The notes: generated from the sequence alone by a model not told the origin. Shown: positions 49,896 to 62,786, counted from the first letter of the stretch. The stretch: DNA of 64,000 nucleotides from Streptomyces sp. ISL-43 (GCF_018614195.1 NZ_JAGGOT010000002.1:278573-342572), one strand, 5' to 3'. Translations and numbers: made by a program.

Positions 49896-49992
49896 TGTGC
49901 GTCAATCCCTCTTTCGGGGTCGAGTCTCAATCATGGTCTGAACGGTCCCGGGGATGACGGGGGGCTCTTGAGCGAGCCCCCCGTCAGGCCCG

Positions 49993-53475
<3,483 letters not shown>

Positions 53476-53653
53476 GAGGGGGTCCTTCCGAGGGCTCGGA
53501 CTCACTACGCGCGTACCGGTCCCAGCTGACACAGAAGACAGGCGCTTCCACCCCGGTCGAAAGACCAGGTCAGGGCGATCAATCAAGTGTGCTCATGCGT
53601 GGGCATGCCCCTGGCGACGGGCAGGGGGCAGCTAACAGGCAGCGCAAAGGGTC

Positions 53654-53682
53654 AGTGTAGCCACTTGGCTCACTGATGTCCA
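53654..53682 (-). promoter_or_regulatory. Predicted rpoB promoter
   Basis: On the minus strand TGGACA and TACACT are separated by exactly 17 bases, matching the HrdB consensus. Transcription would start near 53647, giving a leader of about 170 nt. The rplL-rpoB gap (53476-54060, 585 nt) otherwise holds only this promoter and the hairpin at 53997-54033; I see no gene in it. Confidence 0.65.
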
Positions 53683-53996
53683 GACCAGGTCTCCGGAAAC
53701 CGGCAACAGGCCTTCCCCATGTCGTTTAAACACTGCGTCCAACGCTTCGGCTCCGCACACAGAGCGCGTAACAGTACTGCCCTCTTCGTAGTCGATCCAT
53801 GCCCGATACCGACCCGATCCATGCCTCGGATCCCGGATCGAACGGCCGATCTCACGACGGATCTGAGAATTGCGCGCCGCGTGCCGTTCGTCAAGGCCCC
53901 CTGCTCCGTGCGGATCACCGAAGGACCCTGCCTCAGAGCAACGAAGATCACCCTACTCCCCAACGAGACAGGGGCAAGTCAGGCACTCCGGGTACG

Positions 53997-54033
53997 CCAA
54001 AGGGCGACCACCCTTACGGGTGATCGCCCTTGG
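53997..54033 (-). terminator. Hairpin after rplL
   Basis: Arms of 16-17 bases with a single bulge and a mismatch (CCAAAGGGCGACCACCC and GGGTGATCGCCCTTGG) lie 28 bases past the rplL stop. It probably reduces readthrough from rplJL into rpoBC; rpoB has its own promoter downstream. Confidence 0.65.
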
Positions 54034-54060
54034 TTGGAGCCCTAGAGGGCCCCAGAGGTG

Positions 54061-54441
54061 TTACTTGACCTCGACGGCCGCACCGGCGCCCTTGAGGGAC
54101 TCGGCAGCCTTCTCGGCGACCTCCTTGGCGACCTTCTCGAGGACGGGCTTCGGGGCGCCGTCCACGAGGTCCTTGGCCTCCTTGAGGCCCAGGGAGGTCA
54201 GCTCACGCACGACCTTGATGACCTGGATCTTCTTGTCGCCGGCACCGGTGAGGATGACGTCGAACTCGTCCTGCTCCTCAGGGGCCTCAGCGGCAACCGG
54301 GGCACCCGGACCGGCAACGGCGACGGCCGCAGCGGCGGTGACGTCGAACTTGTCCTCGAACGCCTTAACGAACTCAGAGAGCTCGATGAGGGTCATCTCC
54401 TCGAACTGGGCGAGGAGGTCGTCCTGAGAGAGCTTCGCCAT
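54061..54441 (-). CDS. rplL: 50S ribosomal protein L7/L12
   Basis: Stalk protein that recruits translation factors. From ATG 54441 ([28 protein letters not shown]) it has 126 residues. An Ala/Val/Pro hinge ([20 protein letters not shown]) leads to the C-terminal domain with [29 protein letters not shown]. Translation from an ATG six codons upstream is possible but does not match the family. Confidence 0.98.
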   Translation of the reverse strand: MAKLSQDDLLAQFEEMTLIELSEFVKAFEDKFDVTAAAAVAVAGPGAPVAAEAPEEQDEFDVILTGAGDKKIQVIKVVRELTSLGLKEAKDLVDGAPKPVLEKVAKEVAEKAAESLKGAGAAVEVK

Positions 54442-54551
54442 GATGGGCGATCCTTCCACTAATTCGGCAGGTGCCGGATGTATATAGAGGCGGGCGTAAC
54501 GGCCCGCTACGACCCACGCACTAGGCGGCGTGGATCAATGCGCGAGCCGAA

Positions 54552-55082
54552 TTACTCGGCACCGCCCTGCTCGGCGAGCTTGACGCGAAGCGCTTCCGCA
54601 GTGCGGACGAACTTCGACGGCAGCGCCTGGAAGAGCGAGGCAGCCTGAGACTGCTTGCCCTTGAACGCGCCGGCCAGCTTGCTGAGCAGAACCTCGCGGG
54701 ACTCGAGGTCCGCAAGCTTCTTGATCTCATCGGCGGTGAGCGCCTTACCATCAAGGACACCCGCCTTGATGATGAGGTTCGGGTTCTCCTTGGCGAAGTC
54801 ACGCAGGCTCTTCGCCGACTCCACCGGGTCACCGGTGATGAAGGCGACCGCGGTCGGACCAGCGAAGTGCTCGTCCAGCGCGGTGATCCCGGCCTGGTTG
54901 GCCGCAATCTTGGTCAGCGTGTTCTTCACCACGGCGTACTGGGCGTTCTCACCGAGAGAACGACGCAGCGTCTTGAGCTGCGCGACGGTGAGACCCCGGT
55001 ACTCGGTCAGCACGGCGGCGTTCGAGCTCTGGAACGCGTCCTTGAGCTCGGCTACCGCGGCAGCCTTGTTGGGCGTCGGCAT
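54552..55082 (-). CDS. rplJ: 50S ribosomal protein L10
   Basis: Stalk base protein that binds L7/L12. From the ATG at 55082 ([41 protein letters not shown]) it has 176 residues. The C-terminal helix for L12 binding ([39 protein letters not shown]) is intact. An upstream ATG would add 16 residues with no conservation. It is preceded by a long leader with an attenuator-like hairpin. Confidence 0.97.
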   Translation of the reverse strand: MPTPNKAAAVAELKDAFQSSNAAVLTEYRGLTVAQLKTLRRSLGENAQYAVVKNTLTKIAANQAGITALDEHFAGPTAVAFITGDPVESAKSLRDFAKENPNLIIKAGVLDGKALTADEIKKLADLESREVLLSKLAGAFKGKQSQAASLFQALPSKFVRTAEALRVKLAEQGGAE

Positions 55083-55136
55083 AGTGCGTCGGCCTCCTTC
55101 CGGGTGATGAGGACCGCTCAGAAGGGGCATAAATAC

Positions 55137-55164
55137 AAAACGCCCCGGCGCAGGCGCCAGGGCG
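55137..55164 (-). promoter_or_regulatory. Attenuator-like hairpin in the rplJ (L10) leader
   Basis: On the minus strand a 10-bp stem with one G-U pair (CGCCCTGGCG side and CGCCGGGGCG side, loop of 4) is followed directly by TTTTG, about 55 nt before the rplJ start. It has the form of an intrinsic terminator. L10 leaders are a known class of autoregulatory RNA in bacteria. Confidence 0.6.
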
Positions 55165-55172
55165 TAGCTCTA

Positions 55173-55188
55173 CCGGAATGAATTCCGG
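55173..55188 (-). promoter_or_regulatory. Palindrome upstream of the rplJ attenuator
   Basis: CCGGAAT-GA-ATTCCGG is a perfect 7-bp stem next to the attenuator hairpin and could be part of an alternative fold or a protein-binding site. The remaining gap (55189-55543) is very GC-rich with a duplicated CAGGGGCGGCCCGGGG unit near 55480-55515 and no gene. Confidence 0.4.
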
Positions 55189-55543
55189 GAACTTTCCACA
55201 GTCACCTACGCAGGACGTCCGCAGTTAGCGGATCCTTCGGCCACCGCACCCTTGCGGGCACGGCAACGACCAGCGGTCTTTGGCTTCTCCGGAAGAGTAC
55301 GTGAACGGTGGCGTGCAGAGCAAATCGGTCACCGGCGGCCCCTGGAGCCCCGTCGTGAGGCTCCGGCCCGCGCGGCCGGCCCAGGGCTCCCGGGCCGCCC
55401 GTACGCCCCCGTGAGCACCCGCGCGCACGGTACAGGCGGACGCGCGGACGGTACGGGCGGACGGGCGGGCCCAGGGACGCAGGGGCGGCCCGGGGAGTCA
55501 GGGGCGGCCCGGGGACGCAGGGCGGCGGCCCGGGAGCGCGAAA

Positions 55544-55581
55544 GGGCCCCCCGCCGCCCGGTGAAGGGAGGCGAGGGGCCC
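55544..55581 (-). terminator. Terminator after rplA
   Basis: GGGCCCC and GGGGCCC enclose further GC pairing; the hairpin lies about 50 bases past the rplA stop. Confidence 0.55.
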
Positions 55582-55633
55582 GTTCAGTCAATCAGCGAGC
55601 CGTAGGGCTCGGAGCCCTGGGGCTCGAACCTGA

Positions 55634-56362
55634 TCAGACGGCAGCCGGGTCTTCCTCGACGAGGAGGTTCCGGGTGCGGTTCTGGTCCAGCAGGATGCCG
55701 GGGCCCATCGTGCTGCTCAGGGCGGCCTTCTTGATGTAGCGGCCCTTCGCGGCGGACGGCTTCAGACGAAGGATCTCGTCGAGGGCCGCGCCGTAGTTCT
55801 CGACCAGCTGCTCATCGGAGAAGGAGACCTTGCCGATGATGAAGTGCAGGTTCGAGTGCTTGTCGACGCGGAACTCGATCTTGCCACCCTTGATCTCGGT
55901 GACAGCCTTCGCGACGTCCATGGTGACGGTGCCGGTCTTCGGGTTCGGCATCAGGCCACGGGGACCGAGCACGCGGCCGAGGCGGCCGACCTTGCCCATG
56001 AGGTCCGGGGTGGCCACAACGGCGTCGAACTCGTTGAGGCGGTTGCCCTTGGCGATCTCGTTGATGAGCTCGTCGTCGCCGACAATGTCGGCGCCGGCGG
56101 CTTCCGCGGCCGCAGCACGGTCACCGGTCGCGAAGACCAGGACCCGGGCGGTCTTGCCGGTGCCGTGCGGGAGGTTCACGGTGCCACGGACCATCTGGTC
56201 GGCCTTGCGCGGGTCTACACCCAGGCGGAAGGCGACCTCGACGGTGCTGTCGAACTTGGTCGCGGAGGTCTCCTTGGCGAGACGGACGGCCTCGAGCGGG
56301 GCGTACAGCTTCTCCCGGTCGATCTTGGCGTCCGCAGCGCGGAGAGTCTTGCTGCGCTTCAC
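55634..56362 (-). CDS. rplA: 50S ribosomal protein L1
   Basis: L1 stalk protein and, in E. coli, repressor of the L11 operon. It has 242 residues starting [31 protein letters not shown]. The signature [19 protein letters not shown] is present, and the C-terminal lobe includes [18 protein letters not shown]. It follows rplK by about 90 bases. Confidence 0.98.
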   Translation of the reverse strand: MKRSKTLRAADAKIDREKLYAPLEAVRLAKETSATKFDSTVEVAFRLGVDPRKADQMVRGTVNLPHGTGKTARVLVFATGDRAAAAEAAGADIVGDDELINEIAKGNRLNEFDAVVATPDLMGKVGRLGRVLGPRGLMPNPKTGTVTMDVAKAVTEIKGGKIEFRVDKHSNLHFIIGKVSFSDEQLVENYGAALDEILRLKPSAAKGRYIKKAALSSTMGPGILLDQNRTRNLLVEEDPAAV

Positions 56363-56451
56363 TTCTGCTCCTGTGTTGTGACTTCAGGCGTGGAGTCGTG
56401 GTGCGGACCAGCGCTTGGCCCTACCACTGATGGTGCTGGGGGGTGGCTGAA

Positions 56452-56886
56452 TCAGCCTTCGACCGTGATGCCCATCGAACGCGCGGTGCCGGCGATGATC
56501 TTCTCGGCCGCGTCGATGTCGTTGGCGTTCAGGTCAGGCATCTTGAGCGCGGCGATCTCGCGGACCTGGTCACGCGTAAGCTTCGCGACCTTGGTCTTGT
56601 GCGGCTCGCCAGAGCCCTTCTCCACGCCCGCGCTCTTCAGGATGAGGCGCGCGGCCGGCGGAGTCTTGGTGATGAAGGTGAAAGAGCGGTCGTCGTAGAC
56701 CGTGATCTCCACCGGCACGACCATGCCACGCTGCGACTCGGTCGCGGCGTTGTAGGCCTTGCAGAACTCCATGATGTTGACGCCGTGCTGACCGAGCGCG
56801 GGGCCGACCGGCGGAGCCGGGTTGGCCGCACCGGCCTTGATCTGGAGCTTGATAAGCCCCGTGATCTTCTTCTTCTTGGGAGGCAT
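56452..56886 (-). CDS. rplK: 50S ribosomal protein L11
   Basis: GTPase-centre protein and thiostrepton target, needed for RelA activation. It has 144 residues with the Pro-rich N-terminal domain ([29 protein letters not shown]) and the rRNA-binding C-terminal domain ([47 protein letters not shown]). It is followed by rplA and preceded by nusG. Confidence 0.98.
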
Positions 56887-56992
56887 TGCTCTCTCCGGGT
56901 CCTAGTGAGAGTTTCGCGCCGCCAATCCGGTCATCCGGATGGAGGCATACCGCACCACGATAACGGGTATCGGCGCGGGGCTAAAAACCGAG

Positions 56993-57028
56993 CAGGTCAG
57001 ACCGCCCGCAAGGGGGCAATCTGACCTG
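56993..57028 (-). terminator. Hairpin between nusG and rplK
   Basis: A 9-bp outer stem (CAGGTCAGA and TCTGACCTG) and inner GCCC/GGGC pairing are followed some bases later on the minus strand by TTTTT. It probably attenuates nusG transcripts before rplK. Confidence 0.6.
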
Positions 57029-57057
57029 TCCGGAAGCGTGAGTCAGAAGACTGTGGA

Positions 57058-58023
57058 TCAGTTCTTCTGGATCTGGTCGAAGCTCAGCTCGACCGGGGTC
57101 TCGCGGCCGAAGATCTCGACGAGACCCTTGACCTTCTTCGAGTCCGGGTTGATCTCGTTGATGGTCGCCTGCAGCGTCGCGAACGGGCCGTCGGTGACGG
57201 TGACCGAGTCGCCGACCTCGAAGTCCAGGACCTCGATGGTGCGCTTGACGGAGGGCGCGGGCAGGCCGGCCTCTTCCGCGGCCAGCTTGGCGGCCTTCTC
57301 CTGGGCTTCCGGGGCGAGCATCTTGACGATCTCGTCCAGGGTCAGCGGGTACGGGTCGTACGCGTTGCCGACGAAGCCGGTGACGCCAGGCGTGTTGCGG
57401 ACGACGCCCCAGGACTCGTTCGTCAGATCCATGCGGACGAGAACGTAACCGGGCAGCTTGTTCTGCCGGACGTTCTTGCGCTCGCCGTTCTTGATCTGGA
57501 CGATCTCTTCCTCGGGCACCTCGGCCTGGTAGATGAAGTCCTCGACGTTGAGCGAGACGGCGCGCTGCTCGAGGTTCGCCTTCACGCGCTTCTCGTAGCC
57601 GGCGTAGGTGTGGATGACGTACCACTCGCCGGGCAGGAGGCGCAGCTCGTCGCGCAGGGCCTGGATGGGGTCGACCGGCTCGGCGGGCTCGACGTCGGCG
57701 GCCTCTTCGGCCTCCACGTCGGCCTCGGCCTCGGCGGCCTCGTCCTCTTCGGCCTCGGCGGCGTCCTCGTCGGAAGCCTCTTCGGCCTCGTCCTCGGTCT
57801 CGTCGGAGTCGTCGTCGGCCTCTTCGGCCTCGGCGTCGTCCTCAGCCTCGGCGTCGACCTCGCCCTCGACGTGCAGCGCGGCCTCCTCGGCGGCGACACC
57901 CGCCTCGGCGTCGGCGAGCTCGGCCTCGTCGGGGTCCACAGCGTCTGCCGCCTCGACGATGTCGAGCGCGTCCTCGACGGACTCGACGGAGTCGGGGCTC
58001 GCGTTCAGGTTCGGGTCAGACAC
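57058..58023 (-). CDS. nusG: Transcription termination/antitermination factor NusG
   Basis: Binds RNA polymerase and couples it to Rho or ribosome. The GTG at 58023 ([21 protein letters not shown]) gives 321 residues. Residues 1 to about 125 are an acidic low-complexity extension (runs of Glu, Ala and Asp). The NGN domain starts at [16 protein letters not shown] (132). The C-terminal KOW domain has [24 protein letters not shown]. Streptomyces NusG proteins are known to carry acidic extensions. A reading that continues upstream is not conserved. Confidence 0.97.
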   Translation of the reverse strand: MSDPNLNASPDSVESVEDALDIVEAADAVDPDEAELADAEAGVAAEEAALHVEGEVDAEAEDDAEAEEADDDSDETEDEAEEASDEDAAEAEEDEAAEAEADVEAEEAADVEPAEPVDPIQALRDELRLLPGEWYVIHTYAGYEKRVKANLEQRAVSLNVEDFIYQAEVPEEEIVQIKNGERKNVRQNKLPGYVLVRMDLTNESWGVVRNTPGVTGFVGNAYDPYPLTLDEIVKMLAPEAQEKAAKLAAEEAGLPAPSVKRTIEVLDFEVGDSVTVTDGPFATLQATINEINPDSKKVKGLVEIFGRETPVELSFDQIQKN

Positions 58024-58071
58024 GGTGGCTGCTTCTTCCTGGATACAAAAGGTGGTCGAACATGCGAAAAC

Positions 58072-58097
58072 GGGCGGCACCCATCAAGGCGCCGCCC
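58072..58097 (-). terminator. Hairpin between secE and nusG
   Basis: GGGCGGC and GCCGCCC form a 7-bp stem followed on the minus strand by GTTTTCG, giving an intrinsic-terminator look inside the secE-nusG unit. Confidence 0.5.
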
Positions 58098-58107
58098 TCC
58101 GCGGGTA

Positions 58108-58389
58108 TCAGCCGAAGACGAACTTGATGGCTTCCTGGAATCCATAGTCAATCACGGTCACCAGACCGATCATGATGACGACGAAGACAATCACCACAGT
58201 GGTGTACGTCGTCAGCTGGTTGCGAGTGGGCCATACAACCTTGCGGAGTTCCGCGACGATCTGGCGGTAGAACAGCGCGAGCCGGCCCAGAGGGCCCTTC
58301 TTGCCGCGCTTGCCGCCCTTGCGGGCCTTCTTCTCGCGAGTGTCATCCTCGGCGTCAGGCATGTCGATGGAGCCCAGGGCGTCCGTCAC
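58108..58389 (-). CDS. secE: Preprotein translocase subunit SecE
   Basis: Essential clamp subunit of the SecYEG channel. The GTG at 58389 (VTDALGSIDMPDAEDDTREKK) gives 93 residues. A basic cytoplasmic part and the conserved LFYRQIVAELRKVVWPTRNQL lead into the single membrane helix TYTTVVIVFVVIMIGLVTVIDYGF. It is the first gene of the secE-nusG-rplKA unit, about 105 bases after tRNA-Trp. Confidence 0.97.
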   Translation of the reverse strand: MTDALGSIDMPDAEDDTREKKARKGGKRGKKGPLGRLALFYRQIVAELRKVVWPTRNQLTTYTTVVIVFVVIMIGLVTVIDYGFQEAIKFVFG

Positions 58390-58493
58390 GTCTCTCACCT
58401 GAATCCGGGTCGTGGCCGTTGCCGCGCCCGGTTGCGCCGCACGGCGTTGCATCTAAGTACGTACCTGCGCACACATCCGGAAGGAGTGTGGAG

Positions 58494-58566
58494 CAGGGCC
58501 GGAGGGACTCGAACCCCCAACCGCTGGTTTTGGAGACCAGTGCTCTACCAATTGAGCTACGACCCT
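58494..58566 (-). tRNA. tRNA-Trp (CCA)
   Basis: A 73-nt cloverleaf. The acceptor pairs AGGGTCG with CGGCCCT (one G-T pair), and the discriminator base is G. The D-arm is GCTC/GAGC. The anticodon stem CTGGT/ACCAG has loop CTCCAAA with anticodon CCA. The T-arm contains GGTTCGAGTCC. CCA is not encoded. Placement next to secE-nusG is typical of actinobacteria and many other bacteria. Confidence 0.97.
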
Positions 58567-58756
58567 TTGCGTGCCCCAACCTACCGCATCCAGACGAGTG
58601 CACGGTGTGCTCACTTCTGCAGCGGCCGACGAGGGCCAACGACGGTTGAGTGTACGTGGTCCGGGCCCTGACGTCGAACAGCGCCATCCGAAGACGCCGC
58701 GTCCGGTAAGTGAAACGGCGTGCGGCGCTTCTTTGACGTCTGGGACGATTGGCCGC

Positions 58757-59983
58757 ATGACCTCTGAAACGCCTTCCGCCGAGCGCCGCGTGTCCGCCCG
58801 CATCGGTGCCATCTCCGAGTCCGCCACCCTCGCCGTCGACGCCAAGGCCAAGGCCCTCAAGGCCGCCGGGCGTCCGGTGATCGGTTTCGGCGCCGGTGAG
58901 CCCGACTTCCCGACCCCGGACTACATCGTCGACGCCGCGGTCGAGGCCTGCCGCAACCCGAAGTACCACCGCTACACGCCGGCCGGCGGCCTGCCCGAGC
59001 TGAAGGCCGCCATCGCCGCGAAGACGCTGCGCGACTCCGGCTACGAGGTCGACGCGTCCCAGGTCCTGGTGACCAACGGCGGCAAGCAGGCGATCTACGA
59101 GGCGTTCGCGGCCATCCTGGACCCGGGTGACGAGGTCATCGTCCCGGCCCCCTACTGGACCACTTACCCGGAGTCGATCCGTCTCGCCGGCGGTGTCCCG
59201 GTCGCGGTCGTCGCCGACGAGACCACCGGTTACCGCGTCTCCGTCGAGCAGCTCGAAGCGGCCCGCACCGAGCGCACGAAGGTCGTCCTCTTCGTCTCCC
59301 CGTCGAACCCGACCGGCGCCGTCTACTCCGAGGCGGACGCCGAGGCGATCGGCCGCTGGGCCGTCGAGCGCGGCCTGTGGGTCCTGACCGACGAGATCTA
59401 CGAGCACCTGGTCTACGGCGACGCGAAGTTCGTCTCGCTCCCGGCGATCGTTCCCGAGCTGGCCGACAAGTGCATCATCGTCAACGGCGTCGCCAAGACG
59501 TACGCGATGACCGGCTGGCGGGTGGGCTGGATCGTGGGCCCGAAGGACGTCGTCAAGGCCGCGACCAACCTCCAGTCGCACGCCACCTCCAACGTCTCCA
59601 ACGTGGCCCAGGTCGCGGCGCTGGCCGCCGTCTCCGGCAACCTGGACGCCGTCCACGAGATGCGCACGGCCTTCGACCGCCGCCGCCAGACCATCGTGCG
59701 GATGCTGAACGAGATCGACGGCGTCTTCTGCCCGACCCCCGAGGGCGCGTTCTACGTGTACCCGGCGGTCAAGGACGTGCTCGGCAAGGAGATCCGCGGC
59801 AAGCGCCCGCAGACCTCCGTCGAGCTCGCCGCCCTGATCCTGGACGAGGCCGAGGTCGCGGTCGTCCCGGGCGAGGCCTTCGGCACCCCCGGCTACCTCC
59901 GCCTCTCCTACGCCCTGGGCGACGAGGACCTGATCGAGGGCATCTCCCGCCTCCAGAAGCTCCTGGCGGAGGCCAAGGCCTAG
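58757..59983 (+). CDS. Aspartate/PLP-dependent aminotransferase, fold type I
   Basis: A 408-residue aminotransferase of subgroup I-gamma, transferring amino groups between aspartate and 2-oxoglutarate. PLP-binding residues are visible: [11 protein letters not shown], the SPSNPTG motif at 181-187, the Schiff-base Lys247 ([16 protein letters not shown]) and Arg254 nearby. It is divergent from tRNA-Trp and ends in an unusually long terminator stem. The family also includes prephenate/arginine-pathway aminotransferases, so aspartate specificity is an inference. Confidence 0.92.
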   Translation: MTSETPSAERRVSARIGAISESATLAVDAKAKALKAAGRPVIGFGAGEPDFPTPDYIVDAAVEACRNPKYHRYTPAGGLPELKAAIAAKTLRDSGYEVDASQVLVTNGGKQAIYEAFAAILDPGDEVIVPAPYWTTYPESIRLAGGVPVAVVADETTGYRVSVEQLEAARTERTKVVLFVSPSNPTGAVYSEADAEAIGRWAVERGLWVLTDEIYEHLVYGDAKFVSLPAIVPELADKCIIVNGVAKTYAMTGWRVGWIVGPKDVVKAATNLQSHATSNVSNVAQVAALAAVSGNLDAVHEMRTAFDRRRQTIVRMLNEIDGVFCPTPEGAFYVYPAVKDVLGKEIRGKRPQTSVELAALILDEAEVAVVPGEAFGTPGYLRLSYALGDEDLIEGISRLQKLLAEAKA

Positions 59984-59985
59984 GG

Positions 59986-60051
59986 CGAACGCAGAAACGG
60001 CTGGAGCCGCCGCCCTGTTCAGGGCGGCGGCTCCAGCCGTTTCTGCGTTCG
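59986..60051 (+). terminator. 32-bp perfect inverted repeat after the aminotransferase gene
   Basis: Arms of 32 bases (59986-60017 and 60020-60051) with only a TT loop begin three bases past the stop codon. Rich in C/G at the loop end and A/T-containing at the base. It is longer than usual terminators. Confidence 0.75.
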
Positions 60052-60124
60052 GGTACACGCCCGATCGGTGACATCCGCTGCCGATTAGATGATGCATACG
60101 GCAGGATCACCCAGTGACTCCGCT

Positions 60125-60142
60125 CCCCCACTGATGTGGGGG
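60125..60142 (+). promoter_or_regulatory. Hairpin upstream of the adenosine deaminase-like gene
   Basis: CCCCCAC and GTGGGGG with loop TGAT lie about 107 bases before the start codon. Possibly part of the leader; no known riboswitch is recognised. The rest of 60052-60248 holds no gene. Confidence 0.35.
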
Positions 60143-60248
60143 GCTTCCAACCCGAGGGTTGCGGTCCAGCCCGAACCGGTCCCTCACGGAACGGCCAGAA
60201 CGTACCACGCACCGGCCGAGCCGGTGGCTCGCCGCTTTAGGAGGTCTG

Positions 60249-61268
60249 ATGGGGCACGACCGCGATCTCACGCTTCTGCCGAAAGCCCACCTCCACCTGC
60301 ACTTCACCGGTTCGATGCGGCCGTCGACCCTGCTGGAGCTGGCCGACAAGTACGGCGTCCGGTTGCCGGACGCGCTGACCGGCGGCGAGCCACCCAAGCT
60401 CCGCGCCACCGACGAACGCGGCTGGTTCCGCTTCCAGCGGCTCTACGACGCCGCCCGCTCCTGCCTGCGCGAACCCGAGGACATCCACCGGCTGGTCCGC
60501 GAGGCCGCGCAGGAGGACGTACGCGACGGCAGCGGCTGGCTGGAGATCCAGGTGGATCCCACCTCCTACGCCCCGCTCCTCGGCGGGATGATCCCGGCCG
60601 TCGAGATCATCCTCGACGCCGTCGACGCCGCCTCCCGCGAGACCGGCCTCGGCATGCGCGTCGTCATCGCCGCCAACCGCATGAAGCACCCCCTCGACGC
60701 CCGCACCCTGGCCCGGCTCGCCGTCCGCTACGCCGACCGGGGCGTCGTCGGCTTCGGCCTCTCCAACGACGAGCGCCGCGGCATGGCCCGGGACTTCGAC
60801 CGGGCCTTCGCCATCGCCCGCGAGGGCGGCCTGCTCGCCGCCCCGCACGGCGGCGAGCTCACCGGCCCCTCCTCCGTCCGCGACTGCCTCGACGATCTGC
60901 ACGCCGCCCGCATCGGGCACGGCGTACGGGCCGCCGAGGACCCCCGCCTGCTGCAGCGCCTCGCCGATCGGCAGATCACCTGCGAGGTCTGCCCGGCTTC
61001 CAACGTCGCCCTCGGGGTCTACGAGCGCCCCGAGGACGTCCCGCTGCGGACCCTCTTCGATGCCGGGGTCCCCATGGCCCTCGGAGCGGACGACCCGCTG
61101 CTGTTCGGGTCCCGCCTGGCGGCCCAGTACGAGATCGCCCGCCGCCACCACGCCTTCACGGACGCGGAGCTCGCCGAGCTGGCCCGCCAGTCGGTGCGCG
61201 GTTCGGCCGCGCCCGCCGACGTACAGGACAAGCTGCTGGCCGGGATCGACCACTGGCTGACCTCGTAG
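60249..61268 (+). CDS. Adenosine deaminase-family protein
   Basis: A 339-residue zinc hydrolase of the amidohydrolase superfamily. The ATG has an AGGAGGT site. Metal-ligand candidates are His16 and His18 (HLHLHF), His200 (APHGGE) and Asp281 (GADDP). Glu203 is the general acid and His224 (IGHG) the base candidate. It would deaminate adenosine to inosine or a related purine. The substrate pocket differs enough between family members that adenine or other nucleosides are possible. Confidence 0.88.
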   Translation: MGHDRDLTLLPKAHLHLHFTGSMRPSTLLELADKYGVRLPDALTGGEPPKLRATDERGWFRFQRLYDAARSCLREPEDIHRLVREAAQEDVRDGSGWLEIQVDPTSYAPLLGGMIPAVEIILDAVDAASRETGLGMRVVIAANRMKHPLDARTLARLAVRYADRGVVGFGLSNDERRGMARDFDRAFAIAREGGLLAAPHGGELTGPSSVRDCLDDLHAARIGHGVRAAEDPRLLQRLADRQITCEVCPASNVALGVYERPEDVPLRTLFDAGVPMALGADDPLLFGSRLAAQYEIARRHHAFTDAELAELARQSVRGSAAPADVQDKLLAGIDHWLTS

Positions 61269-61282
61269 GCGCCGGGGAGGCG

Positions 61283-61699
61283 TCAGCGCGTCAGGCGCAG
61301 GTCGCCCTCGTGGCAGTCGGCCCGCACCCGGGCGCCGTCCGGGAAGCCGATCTCCAGGTGGGTGCGGCCCTGCGCGGGCAGCGCGTACTCGGCGACCGAT
61401 TCGACGGTCTCGCCGAGGTGGCGCAGGAAGGGGTGGTCGCCGAGGTCCTCCCCGACTTCGATGCGGCCCCACTCCCCCATGTCGTAGGGCTCGTGCGGCG
61501 CGGCGCGTTCCACGATGAGGCAGGCGTCGGACCCGGTGGTGATCCGGGTGGATTCTCCGTCGCTGTCGAGGAGCCAGACGTCGAGGGGAGCCTCGGAGCG
61601 TTCGCCGTCGCTGATGTGCCAGGACGCGACGACCCTTCTGATCGTGCGTCCCACCAGCCGGGTGGGGTCCGTACCGGCCCCGTGCAGGGGACAGAGCAT
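61283..61699 (-). CDS. Hypothetical protein
   Basis: A 138-residue protein from the ATG at 61699 (MLCPLHGAGTDPTRLVGRTIRRVVASWHISDGERS). It is largely beta-stranded (PLDVWLLDSDGESTRITTGSDACLIVER..., LEIGFPDGARVRADCHEGDLRL), probably soluble. I do not recognise the family. It lies 17 bases after murB in the same direction, so it is probably cotranscribed with it. Confidence 0.7.
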   Translation of the reverse strand: MLCPLHGAGTDPTRLVGRTIRRVVASWHISDGERSEAPLDVWLLDSDGESTRITTGSDACLIVERAAPHEPYDMGEWGRIEVGEDLGDHPFLRHLGETVESVAEYALPAQGRTHLEIGFPDGARVRADCHEGDLRLTR

Positions 61700-61716
61700 G
61701 GGCAGGCCGGTACTCC

Positions 61717-62772
61717 TCAGATGCTGACGCCGACCGTCACCGGCTCGTTGACGAGGGTGACACCGAAGGCCGCGTGGACCCCCGCGACGACCTCGCGGGC
61801 GAGGGCGAGGAGGTCTTCGGTGGTGGCCTCGCCGCGGTTGGTGAGGGCGAGAGTGTGCTTGGTGGAGATGCGGGCGGGGCCGTCGCCGTAGCCCTTGGCG
61901 AAGCCGGCCTTGTCGATCAGCCAGGCCGCGCTGGTCTTCGTACGGCCGTGGCCTGCCGGGTACGCGGGCGGGGTGGCGCCGGGGCCGAGCCGGTCCTGGG
62001 CGCGGGCGAGGAAGGCGGCGTACGCCTCGTCGCTCAGGATCGGGTTGTGGAAGAAGGAGCCGGCCGACCAGGTGTCGTGGTCGGCGGGGTCGAGGACCAT
62101 GCCCTTGCCGGCGCGCAGCCGCAGGACGGTCTCGCGGGCCTTCGCCGCCGGCACCCGGTCGCCGGCCTCGACGCCGAGGGCGCGGGCGGTCTCGGGGTAT
62201 TTGACCGGCGCGGACAGGCCGCCCGCGTCCTCCAGGGCGAAGCGGACGCGCAGGACGACGTACCGCTCGGGCTGGTGTTTGAAGAGGCTGTCGCGGTAAG
62301 AGAACTCGCATTCGGCGGCCGACAGGGTGACCGTCTCTCGGCGCGTTCGGTCGTAGGCGACGACCTCGGTGATCGTGTCGCAGACCTCCTGGCCGTACGC
62401 CCCGACGTTCTGGATCGGCGTGGCGCCGGCGGATCCCGGGATCCCGGCGAGGCATTCGATGCCCGCGAGCCCGGCCTCGACCGCCCGGGCGACGGCGTCG
62501 CTCCAGTTCTCCCCGGCCGCGAGCTCCAGGCGCGTCCCGTCGAGCGTGAAGCCGGTGGTCGCGATGCGCAGCGCGGTGCCGTCGAAGCCCTGGTCGCCGA
62601 TGACGAGGTTGCTGCCGCCGCCGATGACCAGGAGCGGGGTGCCGCTCCCGTCCGCGGCGCGCACGGCGGCGACCACCTCGTCGTCGGTGGTCGCGGTGAC
62701 CAGGCGGGCGGCGGGGCCGCCGAGACGGAAGGTGGTCAGCGGGGCGAGGGGGGCGTCGTCGAGTTCCTGCAC
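61717..62772 (-). CDS. murB: UDP-N-acetylenolpyruvoylglucosamine reductase
   Basis: FAD enzyme making UDP-MurNAc for peptidoglycan. The GTG at 62772 (VQELDDAPLAPLTTFRLGGPA) gives 351 residues. FAD-binding residues lie in LLVIGGGSNLVIGDQGF (47-63) and GIPGSAGATPIQNVGAYG (110-127). Arg160 is in YRDS, and the catalytic serine is Ser239 (SAGSFFHNP). Longer upstream readings lack MurB character. Type I arrangement. Confidence 0.95.
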   Translation of the reverse strand: MQELDDAPLAPLTTFRLGGPAARLVTATTDDEVVAAVRAADGSGTPLLVIGGGSNLVIGDQGFDGTALRIATTGFTLDGTRLELAAGENWSDAVARAVEAGLAGIECLAGIPGSAGATPIQNVGAYGQEVCDTITEVVAYDRTRRETVTLSAAECEFSYRDSLFKHQPERYVVLRVRFALEDAGGLSAPVKYPETARALGVEAGDRVPAAKARETVLRLRAGKGMVLDPADHDTWSAGSFFHNPILSDEAYAAFLARAQDRLGPGATPPAYPAGHGRTKTSAAWLIDKAGFAKGYGDGPARISTKHTLALTNRGEATTEDLLALAREVVAGVHAAFGVTLVNEPVTVGVSI

Positions 62773-62786
62773 GTGGACAAGAGTAC

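Noticed and set aside
54510-54532. A third copy of the shared ribosomal leader element between rplL and rplJ
   Set aside because: Only about 10 bases (CGACCCACGC) match; the pairing partner is different (CCACGC with GCGTGG), so it is probably an unrelated hairpin.
60125-60142. Purine riboswitch before the adenosine deaminase-like gene
   Set aside because: There is a simple hairpin but no three-way junction or conserved purine-aptamer bases.
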